From Mesorhizobium loti CJ3sym (GTDB lineage: Bacteria > Pseudomonadota > Alphaproteobacteria > Rhizobiales > Rhizobiaceae), in NCBI RefSeq assembly GCF_000472785.1, contig NZ_AXAL01000006.1:186208-250207 (forward strand): a DNA stretch of 64,000 nucleotides. Reading direction: 5' to 3'. Positions 43,846-55,439 of the stretch are shown here, one piece after another. Position 1 is the stretch's first letter. Each line of letters opens with the position of its first letter. The translations under genes and the position numbers were made by a program. The notes beneath the pieces were generated by a model. It worked only from the letters and a program-made list of their open reading frames with translations, had not been told where the DNA came from and ran no database searches.

Positions 43846-44397
43846 ATGAGATCGCATCTTGCCATCGCCCTGCTGGCCCTAATGGCCGGCGCACATTGCG
43901 CCTTTGCCCAGCAGTCCGCTCCAGCCACCGGCGTGCCGCCGGTGTCGGAGAACAAGGTCGACACCGACACCTTCACCAAAACGCTGGTCAGCGCCAACCG
44001 CTTCGAGATCGACAGCAGCAAGCTGGCCTTGAAGAAGGGCGTCGCGGCCGATGTGAAGGACTTCGCCGAGCTGATGGTCAAGGATCACACCAAGGCCGGC
44101 CAGGACTTCAAGGCCGCACTGGAGAAGAGCCAGACCACGGCATCGGTGACGTCTGAAGGCCCGCCGTTGCTGCCCAACGACCAGGAGATGCTCGACCAGC
44201 TCAAGGCGCTAGACGGCGATGCCTTCCAGGCCAAATACATCACCTTGCAGACGCAGGCGCACAAGCAGGCGGTGGCGATGTTTTCCACCTACGCCCAGTC
44301 CGGCGACGACCCGGCGCTGAAGGAGTTCGCCAAGAAAACGCTGGATATGCTGAAGATGCATGAGATGCATGTGAAGGATGTGGCGGCGGTGCATTAG
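43846..44397 (+). CDS. DUF4142 ferritin-like exported protein
   Basis: The 183-residue protein has a signal peptide (residues 1-22, ending AFA) and a DUF4142 domain of antiparallel helices (about 40-180). Typical stretches are TFTKTLVSANRFEIDSSKLA and DFAELMVKDHTKAG and the end EMHVKDVAAV. The fold resembles ferritin-like four-helix bundles, but clear di-iron ligands are not evident. The protein is probably periplasmic and related ones are often stress-linked. ATG 43846 follows a CGGAGAG site. Confidence 0.83.
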   Translation: MRSHLAIALLALMAGAHCAFAQQSAPATGVPPVSENKVDTDTFTKTLVSANRFEIDSSKLALKKGVAADVKDFAELMVKDHTKAGQDFKAALEKSQTTASVTSEGPPLLPNDQEMLDQLKALDGDAFQAKYITLQTQAHKQAVAMFSTYAQSGDDPALKEFAKKTLDMLKMHEMHVKDVAAVH

Positions 44398-44438
44398 GGA
44401 AATGCAGGCGGCTGCTCTGGTGCCATACATTGATGTTT

Positions 44439-44608
44439 GCGCTGCCCCTCATTGCCCTGCCGGGCATTTCTCCCCGTAAACGGGGAGAAAGAAGCCTGCG
44501 TCGCCGTTCCGCCAGATTTGCCCCGTTGCAGAAGGGATGAGGCGTTGCGACAGCCCCTTCGCCCCGTTTACGGGGAGAAGATGCCGGCAGGCAGATGAGG
44601 GGCAGCGC
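44439..44608. repeat. Inverted pair of composite repeats
   Basis: One copy (44439-44490) reads CTGCCCCTCA...CTGCCGGGCA...TCTCCCCGTAAACGGGGAGA, and the facing copy (44552-44608) reads CGCCCCGTTTACGGGGAGAAG...GCCGGCAGGCAGATGAGGGGCAG, with about 60 bases between. This fills most of the gap 44398-44660. Confidence 0.78.
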
Positions 44609-44660
44609 CGACTTTCATGGTGGCCGTATACATTGCCATCATCAATCCACGGGAGCACCC

Positions 44661-45125
44661 ATGCCCAAGATCGACCTTGCCGCCGTCCCCATCCGCAAAG
44701 GCTCCGGCTACCCCGAGCCTTTCGACTCTCCTTGCGCCCCCCGCACGCGCCGGCGCCTCGGCGATGCCGGCGGTCTCACCGATTTCGGCGTCAACCTGAT
44801 GACGCTGCCGCCCGGCGGCTGGTCCAGCCAGCGCCACTGGCACAGCCATGAGGACGAGCTCGTCTATGTGCTGGAAGGCGAACTGACGCTGGTCGAGGAT
44901 GGCGGCGAGACGCTGCTCAAGGCGGGCGATAGTGCTGCCTTCGCCAAGAACAGCGGCAATGGTCATCACATGATCAACCGCTCGACGGTTACGGCACTCT
45001 ACCTGGAAGTCGGCTCGCGCAATCCGGACGATGTCATCACCTGCTCCGACATCGACATGATGAGCCCGAGTTCGGATGGTCGGTTTTTGCACAAGGACGG
45101 AGTGCCGTATCCGGGGCAGGGGTGA
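44661..45125 (+). CDS. Cupin-domain protein
   Basis: The 154-residue protein has one cupin barrel. Motif 1 is RHWHSHEDELVYVLEGEL, with both His and the Glu ligand, and motif 2 is KAGDSAAFAKNSGNGHHMIN. It begins MPKIDLAAVPIRKG, as in a group of hypothetical cupins with a mannose-6-phosphate-isomerase-like fold. Metal binding is likely; the reaction is unknown. It lies between repeat blocks and no partner gene is adjacent. Confidence 0.8.
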   Translation: MPKIDLAAVPIRKGSGYPEPFDSPCAPRTRRRLGDAGGLTDFGVNLMTLPPGGWSSQRHWHSHEDELVYVLEGELTLVEDGGETLLKAGDSAAFAKNSGNGHHMINRSTVTALYLEVGSRNPDDVITCSDIDMMSPSSDGRFLHKDGVPYPGQG

Positions 45126-45192
45126 GGGCTGGACTATGGTTCAGCGCTGGCGTTTCGCCAGCGTCGGGATAAGCTCCCGGCAATTACAGGTT

Positions 45193-45336
45193 GGCGCCAA
45201 GGCCCCCTCATCCGACCGCTTCGCGGCCACCTTCTCCCCGAGGGGAGAAGAGGGAAGCGCTGGCGCTCGTAATCTCCTCTCCCCTCGGGGAGAGGTCAGC
45301 CGAGCGAAGCGGAGGCTGGGTGAGGGGGCCTGGCGC
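45193..45336. repeat. Long inverted composite repeat
   Basis: Outer arms GGCGCCAAGGCCCCCTCA and TGAGGGGGCCTGGCGC flank two smaller CTCCCCGAGGGGAG-type palindromes, with CCGCTTCGCGG and GAGCGAAGCGGAG inside. It fills the gap before the RidA gene (45126-45365), and the whole could fold into one long hairpin. Confidence 0.75.
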
Positions 45337-45365
45337 TGACTCTGCCAAACCAAGGGAGCACCACC

Positions 45366-45758
45366 ATGAAAAAAGAAGTCATCGAAGTACCCGTCATGTC
45401 GGCCAAGGTGCGCGCACTCGGACTGCCCTGTTCGACGGCGGTGAGGGCCAACGGCTTCGTGTTCATCTCGGCGACGCCGCCGGTGGACATGGTGACCGGC
45501 GAGATGGTGCGCGGCGACATCGAAACGCAGACCGAGGCGTCGCTGAAGGCGCTGAAACATTGCCTGGAAGCGGCTGGCACCTCGCTGGAAAACGTGGTGA
45601 TGGTGCGCATCTACGCCGTCAATTCCGGCTTCTACGCCGCCATCAACCGGGTCTATGCGAGGTATTTTTCGGTGAACCCGCCGGCGCGGAGTTTTGTGCC
45701 GGTGGCGTCCTGGCCGATGGAGTTTGATATCGAGATTGAGTGTGTGGCTGTGGCTTGA
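45366..45758 (+). CDS. RidA-family protein
   Basis: The 130-residue protein matches the RidA/YjgF/UK114 family: VFISATPPVDMVTGEMV, DIETQTEASLKALKHCLEAAG, ENVVMVRIY and a final DIEIECVAVA. Canonical RidA trimers deaminate enamine/imine intermediates from amino-acid metabolism. The catalytic Arg near the C-terminus is replaced here by residues around PPARSF, so activity in the RidA sense is uncertain. It is a single-gene unit. Confidence 0.85.
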   Translation: MKKEVIEVPVMSAKVRALGLPCSTAVRANGFVFISATPPVDMVTGEMVRGDIETQTEASLKALKHCLEAAGTSLENVVMVRIYAVNSGFYAAINRVYARYFSVNPPARSFVPVASWPMEFDIEIECVAVA

Positions 45759-45828
45759 GTCTCCTCCCGTTTTCTCAGGAAAATGCTTGCCGTAATCACC
45801 AACAAACGCGGCTCGCCGCAGGCTCAAG

Positions 45829-47601
45829 CTAACTACCGGCAGGCCCATCCTCATCGGGTGCGTCTATCTCCTCTGGAACGACGGGCGGCGCTAGATCTTC
45901 CTCAGGGCGCGCCATCCTTCTTTGCCACTGAATGAGCTGCCAAGTGTGGGCTCTGGCGCTATCCAGCGGGCTTCGCTCCGCTATCACCTTCAGTGCGTCG
46001 GCTGCCCTGTTCATGATTTCAATAGCGATATTGGTTGGATTTGAAACATTCAGGTAGTCTGTGAGACCTTCACGTATCCGACTGAGTTCGTCGCCGCGAT
46101 GGCTCGTAAGCACTCGCACATATTCGTCGACCGGCAATTTTGCCAATTGCGCTGCAACGTCTGAGCCGAATCCGGCCTCTTTCAAACCTAAGAAAAGCGC
46201 ATCATTGGAGAGGTTGGGCTTTACACCCTTTCTAGCCTTCGTCACCTTTGCGAGGATGTCCTCCGGCAGTTCCATGCCAAAGCGGAAAAGACGCTCAACG
46301 TCAAACGCACTGACATCGCCATCGTGTGCCTTTTCATAGATATCGAAAACCTTTCTCGCCTCCTCTTGCAGCCCAATCCGGCCAAACAAGTCGATGAGTT
46401 GGGACGTTGTCCCCAACGAATAAAACTTTGCGTTAGCCTCAAAGCACCCCATCAGGTCGGCGACCAATTCCTCTCCATTGTCATCGAAGGAGTTTCGAAA
46501 TGAACCCCATGCCGTTTCCAGCTTGGCATTCGCCTCCGCTGCTTGCTCAATTTTGTTGAGTTCCGAGGCATAGACAGCCACCACCTTCGGATCGAAGTAA
46601 CCGTTGATGATTCCATCGATGAGGGTCAGGTCGAAATCATCCGTTTGGGTAAAGCCATATTGTCTCAGCCTCGGCTCCCACTTCTCTCTCAGCCGGGCAA
46701 CTTCCTCGTCCGGGGGTTGGGTCGCGAAGGAATATTCTCCAATCGCCTTCACGAAACTAATGGGCGGCGCCATTTCGGGCTGGTAATAGCACCAGCCAAA
46801 CAGAACCAGAGATTTCGTAACAGCTTTCAATACGCCTGGCTTATAATCCTTAAGCATTGGAGCGATGTCGCTCACGATGGCGTGAATCTTTCGGACCACC
46901 CGTATGTTATCAATTTCGAGCAAAATGGTTTGCTCACGAAGGTCATACTTTAAGGTTTGATTGCCCTCTAGGATGTCGAGGGCGGTAGATGCACTTTCGG
47001 TAGGAGAAGGAATAAAGCGCAAGTTAAGGTCGACCACTTTTTCAAGAAATCCCTCGAATTCGGGCCGATCTTCTAGCTGCTCGTCGTTCAACAGTAGAGC
47101 AACCTTGCATTTGCGCTCCTCCTTAAGCTGCGAAATCAGGCCAAGTATGTCTCCGCTGCGCAGGTGCTCTCCCTTCCGTTCAAGGTCGTCTATGCAGACG
47201 AGGCGATTGCGAATAAGCATCGTCATCAGCGCTGCGCCCGCCGCATAGTAGCCATCGCCGAAGAGGCCGCTGAACTTGCCAGCTGCTTTCTTCGCCAGAG
47301 CTAGGCCGTCTTCAAATGCAGCGCTGAGGTTGCTGGAATCGAACGGCTGGCCGATACGCTCTCGCTTAATTGTCTGTGTTGCAATCTGGCGCTGCACTTC
47401 ATCAATGCTGTTGAGGCCGAATAGGGACACGTAAGCATATTTCTCAAGTGCGATGCCGTCCTTGAGCTTTGCAGCTTTTTTTAGCTCGTCGTCCCATGTA
47501 TAGGTCTTGCCAGTCCCCCAATTGCCCCTGATACAAAGCACGCTGGGGTCGCTGCTTTTAAGAAATTCAGCAATTTTCTGCCGTACCAGAATCGTTGACA
47601 T
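45829..47601 (-). CDS. KAP-like P-loop ATPase, possible defence protein
   Basis: The 590-residue protein has Walker A GNWGTGKT at residues 26-33 and Walker B LVCIDDLERKG at about 134-144. This layout, with a short N-terminal segment and a DDLER motif, fits KAP-type P-loop ATPases. A long helical C-terminal region follows. Residues 108-130 carry a mildly hydrophobic stretch (FSGLFGDGYYAAGAALMTMLI), which KAP proteins use for membrane association. ATG 47601 is chosen; the extension upstream uses TTG. Codon use is more AT-rich than in neighbours, and the gene is divergent from a DUF4238 gene. Many such ATPases act in phage defence, which is an inference here. Confidence 0.7.
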   Translation of the reverse strand: MSTILVRQKIAEFLKSSDPSVLCIRGNWGTGKTYTWDDELKKAAKLKDGIALEKYAYVSLFGLNSIDEVQRQIATQTIKRERIGQPFDSSNLSAAFEDGLALAKKAAGKFSGLFGDGYYAAGAALMTMLIRNRLVCIDDLERKGEHLRSGDILGLISQLKEERKCKVALLLNDEQLEDRPEFEGFLEKVVDLNLRFIPSPTESASTALDILEGNQTLKYDLREQTILLEIDNIRVVRKIHAIVSDIAPMLKDYKPGVLKAVTKSLVLFGWCYYQPEMAPPISFVKAIGEYSFATQPPDEEVARLREKWEPRLRQYGFTQTDDFDLTLIDGIINGYFDPKVVAVYASELNKIEQAAEANAKLETAWGSFRNSFDDNGEELVADLMGCFEANAKFYSLGTTSQLIDLFGRIGLQEEARKVFDIYEKAHDGDVSAFDVERLFRFGMELPEDILAKVTKARKGVKPNLSNDALFLGLKEAGFGSDVAAQLAKLPVDEYVRVLTSHRGDELSRIREGLTDYLNVSNPTNIAIEIMNRAADALKVIAERSPLDSARAHTWQLIQWQRRMARPEEDLAPPVVPEEIDAPDEDGPAGS

Positions 47602-47870
47602 GCGAGCGACCCTCAGCGTCAATGTATGAGCTTAACTGGAATCTTGCTTGTGTCACTTCTTTGTTTTTTAGCGCAGATATTCGAGATGTATTAGACGTGT
47701 TAGCTGCGCGAGGGCGTATCACGATTGTGGGTTAACGTTCTTAAAGAGTTGGGTTCCCAATTCGCAGCCGATAACTTATGGATTTATAGAAGATTACAAT
47801 TTTGCAATAGTTAGTTAATTTTTGTGACTAATAGTGATAATTTCAATTATGTCTTCTTTGAGTCAACATA
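47602..47870. other. AT-rich intergenic region of the accessory patch
   Basis: This divergent gap between the ATPase gene and the DUF4238 gene is clearly richer in A and T than the rest of the window, especially 47760-47870. I see no gene. It probably carries the promoters of both genes. Confidence 0.6.
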
Positions 47871-48830
47871 ATGAAAACAAATCCACCGATTAAGCATCAT
47901 TTCTTGCCGGTCTTTTACTTGAAACGCTGGGCTCAGACTGATGGTCGGCTGATCGAATTCAGTAAGCCTTTCGGTAATCAGGTGAAGCCCAAGCGAGTTC
48001 ACCCCGAGGGTACGGGTTACATATCGAGGCTTTACGCCATTCAAGGTCTGCCCGACGAAGTCTCGCATGAGATGGAGCGCGAGTTTCTCTCGCCAATCGA
48101 TAGCAAGGCTGCTGATGCGCTTAAGACCATGCTTGAGGGCGGAGAATTCTCGGTTGCACAACGCCTCGCTTGGTCGGGTTTTCTTGCCACGCTCTTGTCG
48201 CGAATGCCCTCAGACATTGGGATGTTGCGGGAAAACATTACAGAGCTGTCCTCGACGATAGCCCCAGGTTTTGAGAATATTTTTCAGGCACTGAAACCCG
48301 AAAATGAGGCTCGAACTTTCGAGCAAATGACTGCCGAATTCCTAGCGGAAGCTGCGCCTCGTGCCATCGGGCACGCAAAAAATTTGATGTCGAACGAAAG
48401 ATTGATATCTGGATTGGCAGCGATGGAGTGGTCAGTGTTGACAGTGGATAGAGCTATCCACGAGCTCCTGACTTCGGATCGGCCGGTAATCTATACGAAC
48501 GTACTCGGGAGTGCAGCGTCACACGTCATCGTGCCAATTGGGCCGCGAAAACTGTTCGTTGGGGTCAACGACCGAGCTCTTGTTGAAAAGATTAAGCGTA
48601 TTGGGGAGGACAAGCTGGTCAGCGCCACAAACGCTGCTGTCGTCGGTGCCGCCCACAAGTTGGTCTACGGCAGGACCGATAGTCAAATCCGTTTCGTTCA
48701 AAATCGTATGGGAGGGGCTCAAGTTCCTTCACTCATTGAGCGGATGAGGGTTTTGCAAAGGTCGCGTTACGATGAGGTGTTAAGACTTTTACGCGACTTG
48801 CCAATTCCAGCTCAAAATGAGCCTAAGTAA
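47871..48830 (+). CDS. DUF4238-domain protein
   Basis: The 319-residue protein has the DUF4238 hallmark at its N-terminus (KHHFLPVFYLKRW at residues 8-20) and a later LLTSDRPVI segment near residue 205. Proteins of this family are scattered in accessory regions of bacterial genomes and may be nucleases or defence effectors, though none is firmly characterised as far as I know. The gene has lower GC than its neighbours and is divergent from the KAP-like ATPase. Its 3' end meets a dispersed repeat and then carB on the other strand. Confidence 0.75.
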   Translation: MKTNPPIKHHFLPVFYLKRWAQTDGRLIEFSKPFGNQVKPKRVHPEGTGYISRLYAIQGLPDEVSHEMEREFLSPIDSKAADALKTMLEGGEFSVAQRLAWSGFLATLLSRMPSDIGMLRENITELSSTIAPGFENIFQALKPENEARTFEQMTAEFLAEAAPRAIGHAKNLMSNERLISGLAAMEWSVLTVDRAIHELLTSDRPVIYTNVLGSAASHVIVPIGPRKLFVGVNDRALVEKIKRIGEDKLVSATNAAVVGAAHKLVYGRTDSQIRFVQNRMGGAQVPSLIERMRVLQRSRYDEVLRLLRDLPIPAQNEPK

Positions 48831-48832
48831 CA

Positions 48833-48887
48833 GCTGCCCCTCATCCGCCTGCCGGCACCTTCTCCCCGTTGAACGGGGAGAAGAGAG
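48833..48887. repeat. Composite CTCCCCGT/ACGGGGAG repeat
   Basis: CTGCCCCTCATCCGCCTGCCGGCACC-TTCTCCCCGTTGAACGGGGAGAA is another copy of the dispersed element. It marks the right edge of the accessory patch, next to the carB stop. Confidence 0.78.
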
Positions 48888-48896
48888 CTAATTTCC

Positions 48897-52400
<3,504 letters not shown>

Positions 52401-52551
52401 GGCGAAGTTCCGTTTGGCGGTCGGCTTGCACAAAAAACCGGGACGGGAAGACCCGGCCGGTTGTGCTCGCGATTCTGGTATCAGGCTAGGAGGGCCTTAT
52501 AGGGAAGAGTTTTGGGAGATGTAACCCCGAAAATGAGGGATCAGGCGGTAG

Positions 52552-52639
<88 letters not shown>

Positions 52640-52645
52640 TAATCG

Positions 52646-53893
52646 CTAATCCCCCAGCGCCAGCTGATCCGTGATCTCGAACCGCTCGGCGACGCCGACG
52701 CGGATCATGTTGAGGGTGCCTTCCCGGGTGAAGCGGAAGTCGCTGCGCGAGTTAGAGCCGGCGGGCTGGCCGGCATAGAAGGAAATCACGCGGGTGCCGC
52801 CGTCGGGCCAGGTCACGGTGATGTCGGCCTTGTCGCCGCCGCTGCGTACCACGCTGACCGCGCAGCGTGCCATCGGCTGGCCGACATAGCGGGCGCAAGG
52901 GATTTCGCCTGTTGCATCCGGCGCGTGGACCTGCGTCGGTTCCACCCGCGCCACGGTCTGCGGGTCGATTGCGGGTTCCTCGGCCTTGCTGTCGGGGCGC
53001 GGCGTCGGCACCGGAATTCCAGGCGCCGCCACGGCCGGGCTGTCATCGGCGGCCGGAGCGGCGTCAGCAACCGGAGCGCCGGCGGCCTCCTCGACGGGTT
53101 GCCCGGCGGCGTTGGCGGCTGGCGTCGTCGGCACGGGCGCTGCCGAGACAGTTGTCGCCGGGGCCGTTATGACGGGGGTCGAAGGCGGCGGGGTGACGGT
53201 CACTGCTGCCACCGCTTCCGGAGCCTGGATGGGGCTCTTGATTTCGCTTGTCGTCGGATTGTCTTGCGCCGCCAGCGCCAGGCCGTAGGCATCCTGCATA
53301 GCGGTGGCTGTGGCCGACTTGACCGGTGCTTCCGGCGCAGCCGCATGCGTGACGTCGCCAAGACGCGCCGTCAGGTCGGGCGGCGAGGCGGCCTCGGTCT
53401 GTGCGACGACGGGGTTGGCGGGAGAGGTGGCACTGACCGAGGCAGCGGCTGGTGCCGCGCCGGCGACAGGGGGCGTTGCAGCGGCTGCGCCATTAGCCGG
53501 CGGCGCCTGACTGGCATCCGTAGCGGCGGCAATGGGCGTTGCTTCGTCGGGGTTGGGTACTTTGGCCGGGTTGACCGGAACGAGGTACCGCGCCGGCGTC
53601 CAGCCGGTGACTTTCGGATTGTCCGACTCGACCATGCACCAGGGGCGACCGTCTATATCGTTGCAGCCGAGGTTTCTGACGCTTGCACCGGCCGCCAGGC
53701 GGGCCTCGGTCTTGCCGATTGCCGACGGCTTGGCGCGGACATTGAGCAGATCGTCGGGAGCCAGGCCCGTGACGATGGAAATGAACGGCGTGTCTTCGGC
53801 ATGAGCGGGGACAACGGCCGCGAATGCCGCCAAAAGCGACGGTACGGCCATCAGCGCGTAAAGGGTTGTCCGGAGCGTAACTCGGCGCTTCAT
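52646..53893 (-). CDS. Secreted protein with SH3 domain and Ala/Pro-rich linker
   Basis: The 415-residue protein has a signal peptide (residues 1-32, ending VPAHA). A bacterial SH3-like domain follows (about 36-100: DDLLNVRAKPS, IGKTEARLAAG, WTPARYL). A very Ala/Pro/Thr-rich linker of about 190 residues comes next, then a C-terminal domain with PCARYVGQPMARC. The SH3 domain suggests cell-wall or protein binding in the periplasm. ATG 53893 starts the signal peptide; frames upstream lack a ribosome site. Confidence 0.8.
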   Translation of the reverse strand: MKRRVTLRTTLYALMAVPSLLAAFAAVVPAHAEDTPFISIVTGLAPDDLLNVRAKPSAIGKTEARLAAGASVRNLGCNDIDGRPWCMVESDNPKVTGWTPARYLVPVNPAKVPNPDEATPIAAATDASQAPPANGAAAATPPVAGAAPAAASVSATSPANPVVAQTEAASPPDLTARLGDVTHAAAPEAPVKSATATAMQDAYGLALAAQDNPTTSEIKSPIQAPEAVAAVTVTPPPSTPVITAPATTVSAAPVPTTPAANAAGQPVEEAAGAPVADAAPAADDSPAVAAPGIPVPTPRPDSKAEEPAIDPQTVARVEPTQVHAPDATGEIPCARYVGQPMARCAVSVVRSGGDKADITVTWPDGGTRVISFYAGQPAGSNSRSDFRFTREGTLNMIRVGVAERFEITDQLALGD

Positions 53894-54037
53894 CACTTGG
53901 GCGATCAATTGCATTACCAAAGGCACCGCCAGACCCGAAAAACGCTGCCGCACGCGAAGCCGGTTTTATAAGCGACGGCGCGGCGCCGTGTCTACACGCG
54001 AGATATTTTGCGCCGTGAGTGTGGCTGCGATGTCGTT

Positions 54038-54796
54038 TCAGCCTGGCATGAACCCGGTTCTGAGCGCGTGGGCCCATTCCAGCCGCCCCGCCTGTTCGGC
54101 CTGGCGGGCCGCGGCCTCATGGTCGTAGTCGACGGCGATGGCCTCGAAACGGTCGGGCTGGCCGAGGTCTCCCAACGTCACGATGCCGTAGCGCGCATGC
54201 GGCGAACCCTGTTCGGAAACATGCGCCGGCGGGGTGGAATCGTCATAGGCGGGGCAGCCGATGCTGCCCGGGTTGAAGATCACCGGGCCATTGGGGATGC
54301 GCACCAGCTCCGCCCGGTGGCTGTGGCCGCACAGCGCAATGCGGCAGGCCGGATCGAGCACCTTCAGCCGCCGCCGGATCGCCGCCAGCGGCGCGCGCAC
54401 CAGCTGGCCATCGACAACCGCGTCGAGCAGATATTTTTCGTCGTGGTCGGGGCGGGCGTGAAAGGCGACGATGCCGGGCGCGATCTCCAGCGTCAGCGGC
54501 TGGGCGAACAGCACCGCAAGCTGCGCCTGCGTCAGCCGCTCCTGCGCATAGACGTCGGACGCCCACATCGTCTCGTCGGCGGGATCGACGGCGACGCGGC
54601 GGTCATGGTTGCCGCGCACCGTCGGCAGGTTCAGCGCCTCGAGCCGCTCAAACGTCTCGCGCGGCCACAGCGGCCCGGAAACGCTGTCGCCGAGATTGAC
54701 GGTGAGATCGGCGCCGCCGCGCCGCGCCAAGTCCTCAAGGACGGCGTCGAGCGCCAGGACGTTGCCGTGGATGTCGGCGAGGACTGCAATGCGCAT
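54038..54796 (-). CDS. Metallophosphoesterase
   Basis: The 252-residue protein has the calcineurin-like motifs in order: DIHGN (residues 8-12), GDSVSG, GNHDRR and GHSHRAE. These bind two metal ions, so it is a phosphodiesterase or phosphatase of the YfcE/MJ0936 type with an unknown substrate. It begins MRIAVLADIHGNVLALDAVL. Its direction matches the upstream ArsR gene, and a gap of about 80 bases leaves co-transcription possible. Confidence 0.88.
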   Translation of the reverse strand: MRIAVLADIHGNVLALDAVLEDLARRGGADLTVNLGDSVSGPLWPRETFERLEALNLPTVRGNHDRRVAVDPADETMWASDVYAQERLTQAQLAVLFAQPLTLEIAPGIVAFHARPDHDEKYLLDAVVDGQLVRAPLAAIRRRLKVLDPACRIALCGHSHRAELVRIPNGPVIFNPGSIGCPAYDDSTPPAHVSEQGSPHARYGIVTLGDLGQPDRFEAIAVDYDHEAAARQAEQAGRLEWAHALRTGFMPG

Positions 54797-54876
54797 GCGG
54801 GGAGGCTCCGGGGACTGACAAATGACTGGTTGGAAGGGGCAAACCTATCCCGATTTGGGCTCCAAGTCCTGTAAGG

Positions 54877-55233
54877 TCAGGCCGGAACCTCGATGTCGTG
54901 GCCGCCGACCGCCGGCAGTGCGGGGTCGTCCACGGCAGCGGCAATGACGCTGTCGAGCAGGCCGGGGAAGCGGGCGTCGAGATCGGCGCGGCGCAGCGTG
55001 ATCATGCGGTTGGTGCCGACCACTTCGGCACGGGTGACGCCGGCCTCGCGCAATTTGGCGAGGTGATAGCTGAGATTGGTCTTCGAGCCGAGATCGAGGA
55101 ACTGGCTGCAGTTCAGCGGCACGCCTTCCTTGCTGGCAAGATAGCGCACGATGGCAAGCCGCGTGGGGTCGCCGAGCACGCCAAGCACGATGGGCAGGCT
55201 GATCTGGTCCGAATTGGGATGAGGTAACGTCAT
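54877..55233 (-). CDS. ArsR-family HTH regulator
   Basis: The 118-residue protein is a winged-helix regulator (VLGVLGDPTRLAIVRYLASKEG, then TNLSYHLAKLREAGVTRAEVVGTNR). It lacks the classic metal-binding ELCVCDL sequence, and the single Cys in its sensor helix makes metal sensing doubtful. It is divergent from an MFS transporter gene, with a 6-6-6 dyad (55408-55425) near that gene's start, so it is a plausible repressor of the transporter. The effector is unknown. Confidence 0.85.
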   Translation of the reverse strand: MTLPHPNSDQISLPIVLGVLGDPTRLAIVRYLASKEGVPLNCSQFLDLGSKTNLSYHLAKLREAGVTRAEVVGTNRMITLRRADLDARFPGLLDSVIAAAVDDPALPAVGGHDIEVPA

Positions 55234-55407
55234 GGCTGGAACCTAAGCACAGTTCAAGCCGATTTCAACGAGCCGATCAACGCCTGCCCTGCACACTGTT
55301 TCTCCCATTTCGACCCATACCGAACGACCGTGCTGACACAGGGCTGTCAGGAAGGTTCAGCTATTTTGCCCTGGCTTCATTGACATCATACCCTGCTATG
55401 TCCAATT

Positions 55408-55425
55408 GTTCAATAACTTTTGAAC
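55408..55425. promoter_or_regulatory. Candidate operator of the ArsR-type regulator
   Basis: GTTCAA-TAACTT-TTGAAC is a perfect dyad 15 bases before the MFS start codon, where a repressor would block transcription or translation initiation. Confidence 0.5.
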
Positions 55426-55439
55426 TAAGGACACTCCCC

